A stretch of DNA of 64,000 bases, taken from the NCBI RefSeq assembly GCF_018139645.1, contig NZ_JAGSPM010000003.1, forward strand, positions 402,253 to 466,252, read 5' to 3'. The notes under the pieces were generated by a model. That model did not search any database. It saw nothing but the letters and a program-made list of their open reading frames with translations, and was not told the origin of the DNA. This document shows positions 18,516 through 27,659 of the stretch, piece by piece. Position 1 is the first letter of the stretch. Each line of letters begins with the position of its first letter. Position numbers and translations under genes: made by a program. This DNA comes from Affinundibacterium baiyunense. GTDB lineage: Bacteria > Pseudomonadota > Gammaproteobacteria > Burkholderiales > Burkholderiaceae_D.

Positions 18516-20678
18516 TTACATTGTTTTAAGCAGCTCTTTCAAAACAGGCTCACTACGAATTTTTGCCTCGCTAAAGCCTAGTTGCTTCGCCTTATCGATT
18601 TCTGCTAACGCACTATTTCGCAACCCCATTAATTCGTACGCACAAGCTGCTTGAAAATGTACATCAGGATTATTTGGTGCAAGTGCTAATGCTTTATTCA
18701 GCATGGCAAGTGACTCTTTTTCCTCACCAACTCGTGCATGAATTCGTGCAATTGTGACCATCAGCCATCCGTCACTTGGACGCTGCTCTAGCTTAGCCTC
18801 CAGCAATTTCTGTGCCTTCTCGTATGCTCTTCTAGCATCCACCTTTTTATCAGGTACCTGAATCAACGCATTAGCGAGGCCAATCCAATTATCATAGTTT
18901 TGCGGATTCCCAAGGATTGCTTTTTCCATTGCATCGGCGGCTGCCGCATAGTTCCCTTGGTCAAACCTAATTTCACCCAGACGCGCATATAAAATAACAT
19001 CTGGACGTAGCTGCAAACCTTGCTGCAATACCTGCAAAGCATCATCAACACGCCCCTGATATTGCAACACCATAGCTAAAAAATTATAAGAGAGCATCAC
19101 ATCAGGATGCTGTTCAACATTTTTTCTAAATATAGCTTCGGCCATTTGATATTTCGCTTGATTCATATAAGCGACTCCCTTCAAATTGGAAATTAACCAA
19201 TCATTCGGAAATAACTTTAAAGCGGAATCTGCATGTTTTATAGTTGCATCGAATTGACGCGCGATCAAATAGGTACGTACCTCAGTTTGCCAAGCCAATA
19301 AATTATTCGGCTCTATTTTTTTCGCTTTTTGCACTGCAGCCATGGCCATATCAAATTGGCGATGTGGGTCTAACGCCAGTGCATAAGCGATTTGGGTAAT
19401 AGCTAAATCAGGATTCAAATTAATCGCTTGTTGAGCACTTGCCAAAGCTCGACCGCGCCACACATCATCTCGATTATTGCTGCGTAGACGATAGCTGTAA
19501 ACAATCGATAGCCCCGCCGCTGCACGCGCATTATTCGCATCTCGCTCCAGCACTGTATTAAAGTGTTTGGTCGCTTCATCTAACTTGCCTGGCCTATCGT
19601 ACATCGTCAATGCTTGCATTCCACGCTCCAACTCTAGCGACTCGGAGTATGGCGTCAGCACTTTAACGACTTGCGTCCAATTAGGTTGTATTTTCCAAAC
19701 CGTCACACCACCCACACACAGCAACGCGGCCACTAGCATGCCATAGCGCCAACGACGGCGACGATTGGCTGCATCGAGTTGCGCTTGTAGCGCCTGCATC
19801 TTTGATTGACTGAAACTACTGGAAGGCGACTCTTGGTCAACCAACTTTTGGCATTCCTGTTGAACTTGCGCCCATTGCAGTCGATCACTGACTTCGCGCT
19901 TAGTCATCGCCAAAATCAATTGATAAACAGCGGGAGAAATCGAGGACGGCCATGCCCATTGTTCGGAACGTGTTTGCGCTTGTGCCGCTACCAAACTCAA
20001 GCCGCGCAAATTAACAAAGGGTGTCGTGCCGTTGAGCATCTGATACAAAATCGTTCCGACCGCGAACACATCACTCGCGACGCTAGCAGCGTGTTCGGCG
20101 AAACGTTCAGGCGCGAGATAAGCGATACTGCCATAGGGATCAATCTCAGCAATATTGTTTACCGCTTGCGGGTCAAAATAGGTCGCAAAACCTAAATTTA
20201 AAATTCGAATTTTTCCGGTTGCGTCAACGATCAGATTAGCTGGTTGCAAATCGCCATGCACCAAACCAGCCTCCTGCGCTTCTTCTAAAGCAGCGGCAAT
20301 TTGCTTAATATGAATTAAAGCGAGATTCTCACGACCTTGGTTCTCTGATATCCATTGAGATAGTGCTTGCCCCTGCACCATCTCCATGACGATATAAATA
20401 CTACGATCAACCTCTTCTAAGGCATGAATTTTGACAAAGGCAGAGTGAGTAAGGGCGGCGACTTTTCTTGCGCGATTTAACATGGCGTCGAACTCGCCGC
20501 CAAGATCGCTCAAACGCTTAATTGCAACGACGCGATGTAACTTGGTGTCCCAAGCTTCAAACACTGGCGAAACGCTATCCTCATCTATTCTTCGACGAAT
20601 TTCATAATGACGAAAGGATTCCATCGTCATCAAATCTTGCTGATACTTACTTTCGCCAATGCTGTGTACTGAATTCAT
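18516..20678 (-). CDS. Ser/Thr kinase-like TPR protein, probable pseudokinase
   Basis: A 720-residue paralog of the kinase at 10373-12562 with the same kinase-transmembrane-TPR layout. Key residues have changed. The glycine loop reads RRIDEDSVSP with no GxGxxG, the catalytic loop is HGDLQPAN (Asp143 kept, Lys replaced by Gln), and the DFG motif is NLG (Asn161). VAIK Lys54 remains. Loss of the metal-binding Asp suggests little or no phosphotransfer, so it may act as a scaffold or sensor. A hydrophobic helix (GMLVAALLCVGGVTVW) precedes about eight TPR-like units. It is the first gene of the probable operon leading into the precursor. The upstream region carries TTACATGT-type motifs. Confidence 0.85.
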   Translation of the reverse strand: MNSVHSIGESKYQQDLMTMESFRHYEIRRRIDEDSVSPVFEAWDTKLHRVVAIKRLSDLGGEFDAMLNRARKVAALTHSAFVKIHALEEVDRSIYIVMEMVQGQALSQWISENQGRENLALIHIKQIAAALEEAQEAGLVHGDLQPANLIVDATGKIRILNLGFATYFDPQAVNNIAEIDPYGSIAYLAPERFAEHAASVASDVFAVGTILYQMLNGTTPFVNLRGLSLVAAQAQTRSEQWAWPSSISPAVYQLILAMTKREVSDRLQWAQVQQECQKLVDQESPSSSFSQSKMQALQAQLDAANRRRRWRYGMLVAALLCVGGVTVWKIQPNWTQVVKVLTPYSESLELERGMQALTMYDRPGKLDEATKHFNTVLERDANNARAAAGLSIVYSYRLRSNNRDDVWRGRALASAQQAINLNPDLAITQIAYALALDPHRQFDMAMAAVQKAKKIEPNNLLAWQTEVRTYLIARQFDATIKHADSALKLFPNDWLISNLKGVAYMNQAKYQMAEAIFRKNVEQHPDVMLSYNFLAMVLQYQGRVDDALQVLQQGLQLRPDVILYARLGEIRFDQGNYAAAADAMEKAILGNPQNYDNWIGLANALIQVPDKKVDARRAYEKAQKLLEAKLEQRPSDGWLMVTIARIHARVGEEKESLAMLNKALALAPNNPDVHFQAACAYELMGLRNSALAEIDKAKQLGFSEAKIRSEPVLKELLKTM

Positions 20679-20994
20679 TTTATCGATATGCGATTTATTG
20701 TTTTATTTATTGTTGTTATGTGTCAATTTTTAACTTTACCATCAATGCAGTGAATTGAGCTTACCGAAATAGCGTTTTTTACATGTTAAGTAAGTTTTTT
20801 ACAAATTAAAAATTCATCATTGACATGTAATTGTCGCCTTAAAGCGAAAGTAGCTACGAAACTTGAGCGAACAATTCTGCACTATCGATAGCAGCAATTC
20901 GGTCAGCGACCTAAGTTGCCTAAGACGCAGACTAGGGTTTCATCATATAATGCTGCCAAATCAATGACTTACTTCAATTTTTATTTCCCTATTC
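20679..20994. promoter_or_regulatory. Divergent intergenic region with repeated TTTTTTACA/ACATGTAA motifs
   Basis: 316 bp between the pseudokinase (minus) and trhO (plus). ttttttacatgt at 20775-20786 matches one arm of the palindrome at 8013-8038. A related ttttttaca begins 20 bp later at 20795, and acatgtaa is at 20823-20830. Spacing near two helical turns suggests a multi-site operator for the minus-strand operon. A TATAAT at 20946-20951 could be a trhO -10 box, although no good -35 box pairs with it. Confidence 0.45.
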
Positions 20995-21906
20995 ATGCAA
21001 TCATCTGCCACGCCCTACGTCAACATTTCTGCCTACAAATTTATTACATTCAACGATACGGCTGAAAAGCGACAAATCTTTATCGATAAATGCAAAGAAC
21101 TGAATTTAAAAGGTACGGTATTGCTCACACCAGAGGGCATCAATATGTTTTTGGCAGGCCTGCGCCATGAAATTGATGCGTATATGGATTGGCTACATCA
21201 AGATCCTCGCTTTGCCGACATCGTTGCGAAAGAAAGTTTTTCCGATCGCCAACCGTTTACCAAGTTATTGGTCAAGCTGAAACCAGAAATTATCACCATG
21301 CGCATGCCACTGATCAAACCAGAGGAAGGTCGCGCACCATCGGTTGAGGCAAAGACATTAAAGCGTTGGTTAGATCAAGGTCACGACGATAACGGCAAAC
21401 CGATTGTCATGGTCGATACGCGCAATGATTTTGAGGTTGATGTCGGTAGCTTCAACAACACGATCGATTACCGTATTACTAAATTTACCGAATTTCCAGC
21501 AGTGATCGAGGCTAATCGTGATGCATTAAACGACAAAACCGTAGTGACTTTTTGCACGGGTGGCATACGCTGTGAAAAAGCGGCAATTCATATGCAAAAC
21601 GTCGGCTTTGAAAGCGTGTATCAACTTGAAGGCGGCATCTTGAAATATTTTGAGGAAGTCGGCGGAGATCATTATCACGGCGACTGCTTTGTGTTCGACT
21701 ACCGTACAGCCTTAAATCCTAAACTCGAAGCAACCGATACCACACAATGTTATGCATGCCGTGCAGTAGTCACACCGCGTGAACAGTTATCACCTTGGTA
21801 CATTGCTGGAAAATCCTGCCCGCATTGCAAAAAGCAATCTCGCGATGATCTTGATGAAGCCAACGACAACATTAGTGCTAGCGGCAGTGCTGGTATAAGT
21901 AAATAA
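20995..21906 (+). CDS. trhO: tRNA uridine(34) hydroxylase / rhodanese-domain protein
   Basis: A 303-residue protein of the YceA/TrhO family, which hydroxylates U34 of certain tRNAs to 5-hydroxyuridine. An N-terminal acylphosphatase-like region ([17 protein letters not shown]) is followed by a rhodanese domain with the active-site loop [12 protein letters not shown]-terminal Cys-rich segment ([12 protein letters not shown], then CPHCKKQSR) looks like a zinc-binding module. The start is the ATG at 20995. It is monocistronic on the plus strand. Confidence 0.92.
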   Translation: MQSSATPYVNISAYKFITFNDTAEKRQIFIDKCKELNLKGTVLLTPEGINMFLAGLRHEIDAYMDWLHQDPRFADIVAKESFSDRQPFTKLLVKLKPEIITMRMPLIKPEEGRAPSVEAKTLKRWLDQGHDDNGKPIVMVDTRNDFEVDVGSFNNTIDYRITKFTEFPAVIEANRDALNDKTVVTFCTGGIRCEKAAIHMQNVGFESVYQLEGGILKYFEEVGGDHYHGDCFVFDYRTALNPKLEATDTTQCYACRAVVTPREQLSPWYIAGKSCPHCKKQSRDDLDEANDNISASGSAGISK

Positions 21907-22096
21907 AAGCATCAAACGCGCGATTGACTGTAAGCTTGGTGGCAGTTACCACTTTTCAGTCATCGTGCAGTGTTAATGAGAAAGAATTGAGATCAATTTT
22001 TTCTCCATGACTTCGCTGATGATTTGCATGATGTTTTAGCTGAATCAATTCGCCAAATCATCTCTGCATCAATTGAACGCAATATTCATTCATAAC

Positions 22097-22981
22097 ATGT
22101 CTCTCTATCGCGGTCGTTTTGCTCCCTCACCAACTGGCCCTCTCCATCTCGGTTCCTTGGTCGCTGCAATGGCGAGCTATCTTGATGCCAAAGCACATCA
22201 TGGGTGTTGGCTGGTTCGCATTGAAGATGTTGATTTTGACCGCAATCTTGCTGGAGCAGACCACGCAATATTGCAAACCTTACGTCGCTGCGGTATGGAT
22301 TGGGATGAAGAAGTTGTGTGGCAAAGCCAACGCAGCACCTACTATCAAGCCGCGCTAGAACAATTAGCTGCACATGTATTTGCTTGTAGTTGTTCACGCA
22401 AAGAAATCGCTGATTCGCGCATACGAGCTGGTTTATCGGATTCACAAATCTATCCTGGTACCTGCCGCTCGGGGATCACAAATAACAAGGTCGCACGCGC
22501 CTTTCGTTTGCGCGTACCTGACGGTGCTGCTGCCAACATCGAATTTGAAGATCGTTTGCTTGGTCGACAAAAACAAAATTTAAGCACTGCGGTTGGCGAT
22601 TTTGTTTTAAAACGCGCTGACGGATTTTGGGCTTATCAACTGGCTGTCGTGGTCGATGACGCGTTACAAGGATTTACCGATATCGTACGCGGCGCGGATT
22701 TACTCGACTCTAGCGCACGGCAAATCTATCTACAACAATTGCTTGGCTATCCGACGCCACGCTATTTACACGTGCCGGTGGTCACGAATGCGCTAGGAGA
22801 GAAATTGTCCAAGCAAACAGGTGCTTTGGGATTCGATCTAGGGAATAACGATGTATTGCAGGATGCTCTCATTCCGGCAGCCGTTTTTTTGAATTTAGAA
22901 TTCAGCACGCCCCCAGCAAACATCGCCGACTTTTGGTCAACAGCAACGGTCTTGTGGGCGAATAAGATGGGGATAAGATAA
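22097..22981 (+). CDS. gluQ: Glutamyl-Q tRNA(Asp) synthetase
   Basis: Truncated GluRS paralog of 294 residues that puts glutamate on queuosine of tRNA-Asp. The class I signature [16 protein letters not shown] begins two codons after the start. Zinc-binding cysteines are in [10 protein letters not shown] and YPGTCR, and the KMSKS-equivalent is EKLSKQTGA. The anticodon-binding domain is absent, as usual in this family. The ATG at 22097 is chosen because it sits where the family N-terminus begins; an upstream TTG at 22073 would add eight residues. Confidence 0.93.
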   Translation: MSLYRGRFAPSPTGPLHLGSLVAAMASYLDAKAHHGCWLVRIEDVDFDRNLAGADHAILQTLRRCGMDWDEEVVWQSQRSTYYQAALEQLAAHVFACSCSRKEIADSRIRAGLSDSQIYPGTCRSGITNNKVARAFRLRVPDGAAANIEFEDRLLGRQKQNLSTAVGDFVLKRADGFWAYQLAVVVDDALQGFTDIVRGADLLDSSARQIYLQQLLGYPTPRYLHVPVVTNALGEKLSKQTGALGFDLGNNDVLQDALIPAAVFLNLEFSTPPANIADFWSTATVLWANKMGIR

Positions 22982-23045
22982 TCACCGTTGTCGGCATCAA
23001 CAGCGCAATTCAAGGGCTAAAAGCTCTCTCTAGCAAGAAATAAAA

Positions 23046-23076
23046 AAAGCAGAAAACACATTTGGTTTTCTGCTTT
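23046..23076. terminator. Bidirectional terminator between gluQ and rhlE
   Basis: A 12-bp stem (23046-23057 with 23065-23076) around a 7-base loop, flanked by an A run on the left and a T-rich stretch on the right. It would serve gluQ on plus and the convergent rhlE on minus. Confidence 0.8.
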
Positions 23077-23230
23077 CTTTGTTTTAAATTGACTCGAATA
23101 ACAGCGAGTGATGAATCACAATCAGCTAATTTATTTGCGGACTTTTCGTCTAGCAATAAACCAACTTAAAAACGAATTTATAAGCGAACTCAAAAACGAA
23201 CTTATTCAGTTTGCTATGTATCGCAGCGAA

Positions 23231-24697
23231 TTAATTTGCTTTCAAAGAACTCGCAAAACCACCTAATAAAGCAGCTCGCTTTTGCGGCTTGGCGACTTCG
23301 TTAGTAGCTTTATTCAAGACAGGCTTGGTCGATGCAGCACTGGTGCTTGGTTCATACGGCTTTAAAAACCAAGGATCGACTTTCTCGCGCGGTGCTTGAT
23401 ATGTTCGTACCGGACGCTCAGTTGCGCGATCAGTTGAACGTGGACTACGTTCTTGGCGATCAGAAAAACTTGATGATTTACGTTCAGAATGCAAAGAAGT
23501 AGCGATAAATCCGGCGAGTTGTAAGCGCACGATTTTTTGCTTGATCAGTTTTTCGATATCCACCAATAAACGTTCATCTTTATCGGTATGCAAAGAAATT
23601 GCATCGCCCTTTGCGCCAGCGCGACCAGTGCGACCAATTCGATGGACATAGTCTTCTGCGTTGTACGGCAAATCAAAATTAATCACGCATGGCATTTCAG
23701 AAATATCTAAGCCACGTGCGGCAACGTCGGTAGCAACCAAAATTTCTACCTCGCCACGTTTAAATGCTTCTAAGGCTGCCATCCGTTCTTGTTGCGATTT
23801 ATCACCGTGAATCGCGGTCGCTTTAATGCCTTGCTTAACCAAATGTACTGCCACACGTGAAGCGCCGATCTTGGTATTTGAAAATACGATCACTTGCTTC
23901 AATCCGCGTTCGCGAATAATGAACGCAACCGCATCACGTTTTTCATCTTCCTCTACTTTGTACAACACCTGCGTCACGTTTTCTGAGGTGGCGTTACTAC
24001 GCGCTACTTCGATCGTCACCGGATTATTCAAGAAGCTGGCAGATAGTTTCTTGATTTCTGGAGAGAAGGTCGCAGAAAACATCAAATTCTGACGCTGCTT
24101 TGGCAGCAAATTAATGATGCGCTGTAAGTCTGGCAGAAACCCCATATCCAACATGCGATCGGCTTCATCCATAATCAAAATCTGGGTTTGCGATAGATTC
24201 ACCGATTTTTGTGCCACATGATCTAACAAGCGACCAGGTGTAGCGATGACGATCTCTACGCCATTACGCAAAATGGCGGTTTGCGGTGCCATATCCACAC
24301 CACCAAATACGACTGTCGCGCGTAGAGGCGTGTGACGCGAATACGCCTTCACATTTTCTGCAACCTGATCAGCTAACTCACGTGTAGGCGTTAAAATTAA
24401 TGCGCGTACTGGATGACGCGCTGGCGAGGCACTGGTATTGGCGTGTGCCATCAACAATTGAATAATCGGCAGCGAGAATCCCGCCGTTTTTCCTGTGCCT
24501 GTCTGCGCCGCACCCATCACATCACGACCCTGCAAAACTACGGGAATTGCTTGCGCTTGAATTGGCGTTGGATGCACATAACCTTGATCGTTTAGTGCGC
24601 GCAGAATTTCTGGTGCTAGCCCAAAAGAATCAAATCGAAGAGTATCAGCAGCCAATTCAGCTACTGTTGGAACAGAGGTTTCGGTCATGTTATGCAT
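23231..24697 (-). CDS. rhlE: DEAD-box RNA helicase RhlE-like
   Basis: ATP-dependent RNA helicase of 488 residues. The helicase core shows the Q motif (FGLAPEILRALNDQGYVHPTPIQ), Walker A AQTGTGKT, PTRELA, DEAD, SAT and HRIGRTGRAG in order. The C-terminal 100 residues are basic and low in complexity (SERKSSSFSDRQERSPRS), as in RhlE proteins that use such a tail for RNA contact. The start at 24697 is supported by GGGAGG six bases upstream; an internal ATG three codons on is possible. Role is probably ribosome assembly or RNA turnover at low temperature. Confidence 0.92.
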   Translation of the reverse strand: MHNMTETSVPTVAELAADTLRFDSFGLAPEILRALNDQGYVHPTPIQAQAIPVVLQGRDVMGAAQTGTGKTAGFSLPIIQLLMAHANTSASPARHPVRALILTPTRELADQVAENVKAYSRHTPLRATVVFGGVDMAPQTAILRNGVEIVIATPGRLLDHVAQKSVNLSQTQILIMDEADRMLDMGFLPDLQRIINLLPKQRQNLMFSATFSPEIKKLSASFLNNPVTIEVARSNATSENVTQVLYKVEEDEKRDAVAFIIRERGLKQVIVFSNTKIGASRVAVHLVKQGIKATAIHGDKSQQERMAALEAFKRGEVEILVATDVAARGLDISEMPCVINFDLPYNAEDYVHRIGRTGRAGAKGDAISLHTDKDERLLVDIEKLIKQKIVRLQLAGFIATSLHSERKSSSFSDRQERSPRSTDRATERPVRTYQAPREKVDPWFLKPYEPSTSAASTKPVLNKATNEVAKPQKRAALLGGFASSLKAN

Positions 24698-24962
24698 AGT
24701 GTGCCTCCCGTGGGTCTAACACTGCATCAAAGGAAGAAAATTGTGATGTTGCGTCAGCAAAGAGTAAGGCATGGAAGAAAATTTACAGCGCACATTATAA
24801 CACCATGCCTGTGTAGAACTATTTTTCGATATTTTCGATAGATGCTAGCAAAAACTCCTAGCCAAAAATATCACAAAACAAATTCAAAACTTTCTACATA
24901 ACAGAGTAGACCAAAGACGATAGATCGCTCCCATAAATAATCACTACATCGTCACGGCACAG

Positions 24963-26123
24963 TTAACGAATAGATTCCCGCTCCAAGGTATAACGTGCAA
25001 CACGCTCTTCTAGTACCGTAACACCAATTCCCGGCCCTTCAGGTAACGCAATAAATCCATCGTCTGCTAACACCACAGCTTGATCAACGATGTCTTCGCT
25101 AAAGTAACGTGTGGTTTCTGATGTGTCGCCTGGCAAAGTAAATCCACTAGCGGTTTGCAATTGCAAATTGAATGCCCTACCGATACCGGTCTCATCCATG
25201 CCCCCCGACCAAACGTCAACGCCTGCGTGCTGACACAACGCTGCGGCTCGGAGCGATTCGATCATGCCGCCGACTCTACCTTGCTTAATATTGATTACAC
25301 CACAGGCCTTCAAGGCAAGCGCTGAGCGTGCATCGTCGAGATCATGAATTGATTCATCCAAACATAAAGGCGTGGCTAAACTAGCTTGCAATACCGAGTG
25401 CTGAACGATATCGCTGTAAGACAGGGGCTGTTCTATCATGGTCAAATTGAATGCATCTAGCTCTCGCAGTATAGGCGCATGCTCCAATCGATAATCACCA
25501 TTGGCATCCGCCATCAAGCACAAATCAGGAAAAGCCTCGCGCACAGCGCGCACCCAAGCGACATCTTTACCCTGCATGATCTTCAATTTGACACGATGAT
25601 AGGGGCGACGCATTGCATCAGCTACCGCATCGAGTAAAGCCGGAATCGATTCCTGAATCCCTAGACTAATACCAGACTGAATCCGACGCGCCGATAACCC
25701 CAACAATGCATGCAATGGGCGATTCTGTTGACGTGCAATTAAATCGAGCAATGCATTTTCTACCATCGCCTTCGCCATGCCGTGACCACGCACCGGACTC
25801 CAGCTTGCTAGCAATTCCCCGATCGTAATACCCGGCTTCAATAGCGGCAATAAAAAGTCTTTAAAAATGTGGCGCACGGTTTGCGTAGTTTCACTGGCAT
25901 AAAACGGATCTGGATCCGCTACACATTCTCCCCACCCCACCACGCCATCCGATTCAAGCCGTAATAACAAGGCCTCTTTCACTGCCCAAGTATGCACACT
26001 GGTGGCAAATGGCTTTACAAATGGCAAGCGCACCACAATCAAATCGATTTTATGCAAGACAGGAATACGTGCATCAACCGCGGGCGATAGTGGTACTGCG
26101 CAATGCAAAAATTGTTGGTCCAT
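24963..26123 (-). CDS. N-succinylamino acid racemase / o-succinylbenzoate synthase family enzyme
   Basis: Enolase-superfamily protein of 386 residues. Catalytic features include the KxK pair (VKLKIM, near residue 176), metal ligands in MADANG (near 202), IEQPL and LDESI (near 253), and a second acid/base lysine in NIKQGRVGG (near 279). The C-terminal SGGMDETGIGRAFN and FTLPGDTSETTRYF segments closely resemble bacterial NSAR/OSBS proteins. There are no menaquinone genes here, while an AstA-type succinyltransferase and two deacylases are in the same island, so racemisation of N-succinyl amino acids is the better guess. GAGGA eight bases before the ATG fixes the start. It follows the YfcC-type permease by 11 bp. 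Confidence 0.8.
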   Translation of the reverse strand: MDQQFLHCAVPLSPAVDARIPVLHKIDLIVVRLPFVKPFATSVHTWAVKEALLLRLESDGVVGWGECVADPDPFYASETTQTVRHIFKDFLLPLLKPGITIGELLASWSPVRGHGMAKAMVENALLDLIARQQNRPLHALLGLSARRIQSGISLGIQESIPALLDAVADAMRRPYHRVKLKIMQGKDVAWVRAVREAFPDLCLMADANGDYRLEHAPILRELDAFNLTMIEQPLSYSDIVQHSVLQASLATPLCLDESIHDLDDARSALALKACGVINIKQGRVGGMIESLRAAALCQHAGVDVWSGGMDETGIGRAFNLQLQTASGFTLPGDTSETTRYFSEDIVDQAVVLADDGFIALPEGPGIGVTVLEERVARYTLERESIR

Positions 26124-26134
26124 ACTTCAATTCC

Positions 26135-27553
26135 TCAAGAATAGCCAATCGCTACCGCAATCGCGACCATCGCCATCGACATCAGCAAGATCAGCAATTG
26201 AAAGCGCCAGATAATGCCAAACCAACGTGTCCACGGCACACCAGCAACACCTAATGATGCCATTAAAATTGCACCCGTTGGCACACTCATATTTGCCATC
26301 GCATTGCCGAGCTGATAAGCCAACACGGCAGTCTGCCGCGTCACACCAACTAAGTCAGATAATCCAGACATCAAAGGCATATTGATCGCCGCTTGCGCAC
26401 TACCAGAATGAATCACAAAAGTGAACATTGTTTGCACCACCAACATCCCTTGGGCCGCCATCTGTGCAGGCCAAGTTTCTAGCATTGTTCCCATGCTATG
26501 TAAAAAGGTATTCAAAACTGAAGGAGCATGTGGGTTCGCACCGCCTAATAAATACTCTATTCCTTTCGCCAACGAAATCACCAACACGGCCGACATCAAT
26601 TGCTGCGCACCGGCGACAAATGATTCCGCTGCTGCATCGGCCGTGAGACGTTTACTCAATATCGCAACGATGGCTGAAAATACGCATAACGTAAAAAATT
26701 GTGTGGCAATTTCTGGAATAAAATAACCTGCGGTGACCACACCCCAAACGATCCAAACAATGGTTGCGACAATTCCCAACAAGATCACTCGATCAGCGAG
26801 CGCGAGCGGTGGTGCATCGACAGGAATCACAATCTTGCCATCTTCACCGAGATCAGCAGCGGTGCGATGGCGCTGCGCATACCAGAGCGTAAATACAATA
26901 CCGGTACTCACAAAAATCAGAAACATCACAATACGCAAAGGCGCACCAGACAATAGCGGGACATTGGCAATGCCTTGTGCTAAAGCGACACCAAACGGAT
27001 TCATCCACGAGGTGCCAAATCCAATTTGACTAGCCACATAGGTAATCATGACACCGACTTCAGGTGGGTAACCTAAACGCAAAATCAAAGGCAATAACAA
27101 TGCAAGAAAGGCGATAGTCTCTTCGCCCATGCCAAATACCGCGCCGCCAGTAGCGAATGCAGCGAATAAAGAGCCCAACAACAAACGTGGATGATGCCCA
27201 GTGATGGCAATTAAACGCAGCAAGCCACGGTCAACCGCACCCGTCGCATTGATCACACCAAAAGCGCCACCAACCAATAAAATAAATGCAATCACACCAA
27301 TTGCAGAACCACTGCGACTACCTGAGGTCATGCCTTCAAATGGCGCATTCAGAAAACCAATTTCTTTGCCTGTACCAAACACAGCAATACTGATGTTGTG
27401 CTCTGCGACGCGATAAGAATCTAGCGATATTGGCATCCCCTTTTCAAAGTAACCTGCGGGAACCCAAGGAACGATTAGCGCCAAAATCAGCGCACCGAAC
27501 AGTAAGATGATGAGTGTGTTTGGAACTTTGAATGTACTTCGCTTATTACTCAT
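26135..27553 (-). CDS. YfcC-family (DcuC/ArcD-like) amino acid or dipeptide permease
   Basis: Polytopic membrane protein of 472 residues with about a dozen hydrophobic segments and the YfcC/C4-dicarboxylate carrier pattern: an early WVPAG motif, MGEETIAFLALLLPLILRLGYP, GFGTSWMNPFGVALAQ and QLGNAMANMSVPTG. Family members are assigned to arginine/ornithine, dipeptide or dicarboxylate transport, and the substrate here is inferred only from neighbours. AGGAG eight bases upstream supports the ATG. It is co-transcribed with the racemase and separated from the TonB receptor by a terminator. Confidence 0.82.
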   Translation of the reverse strand: MSNKRSTFKVPNTLIILLFGALILALIVPWVPAGYFEKGMPISLDSYRVAEHNISIAVFGTGKEIGFLNAPFEGMTSGSRSGSAIGVIAFILLVGGAFGVINATGAVDRGLLRLIAITGHHPRLLLGSLFAAFATGGAVFGMGEETIAFLALLLPLILRLGYPPEVGVMITYVASQIGFGTSWMNPFGVALAQGIANVPLLSGAPLRIVMFLIFVSTGIVFTLWYAQRHRTAADLGEDGKIVIPVDAPPLALADRVILLGIVATIVWIVWGVVTAGYFIPEIATQFFTLCVFSAIVAILSKRLTADAAAESFVAGAQQLMSAVLVISLAKGIEYLLGGANPHAPSVLNTFLHSMGTMLETWPAQMAAQGMLVVQTMFTFVIHSGSAQAAINMPLMSGLSDLVGVTRQTAVLAYQLGNAMANMSVPTGAILMASLGVAGVPWTRWFGIIWRFQLLILLMSMAMVAIAVAIGYS

Positions 27554-27610
27554 GGGTTTAGCTCCTGCTAATAATTCTAATTGCTGTGATCTACTACTTT
27601 TCCCTCGTAT

Positions 27611-27634
27611 AAAAAAGCCCCACCTGAGTGGGGC
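27611..27634 (-). terminator. Rho-independent terminator after the TonB receptor gene
   Basis: A 7-bp GC-rich stem (27617-27623 with 27628-27634), a CTGA-type tetraloop, and six T on the minus strand. It lies 25 bp past the receptor stop and 58 bp before the permease start. Confidence 0.9.
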
Positions 27635-27659
27635 GTCAAGAACAGGAGGGTGCTACGAT

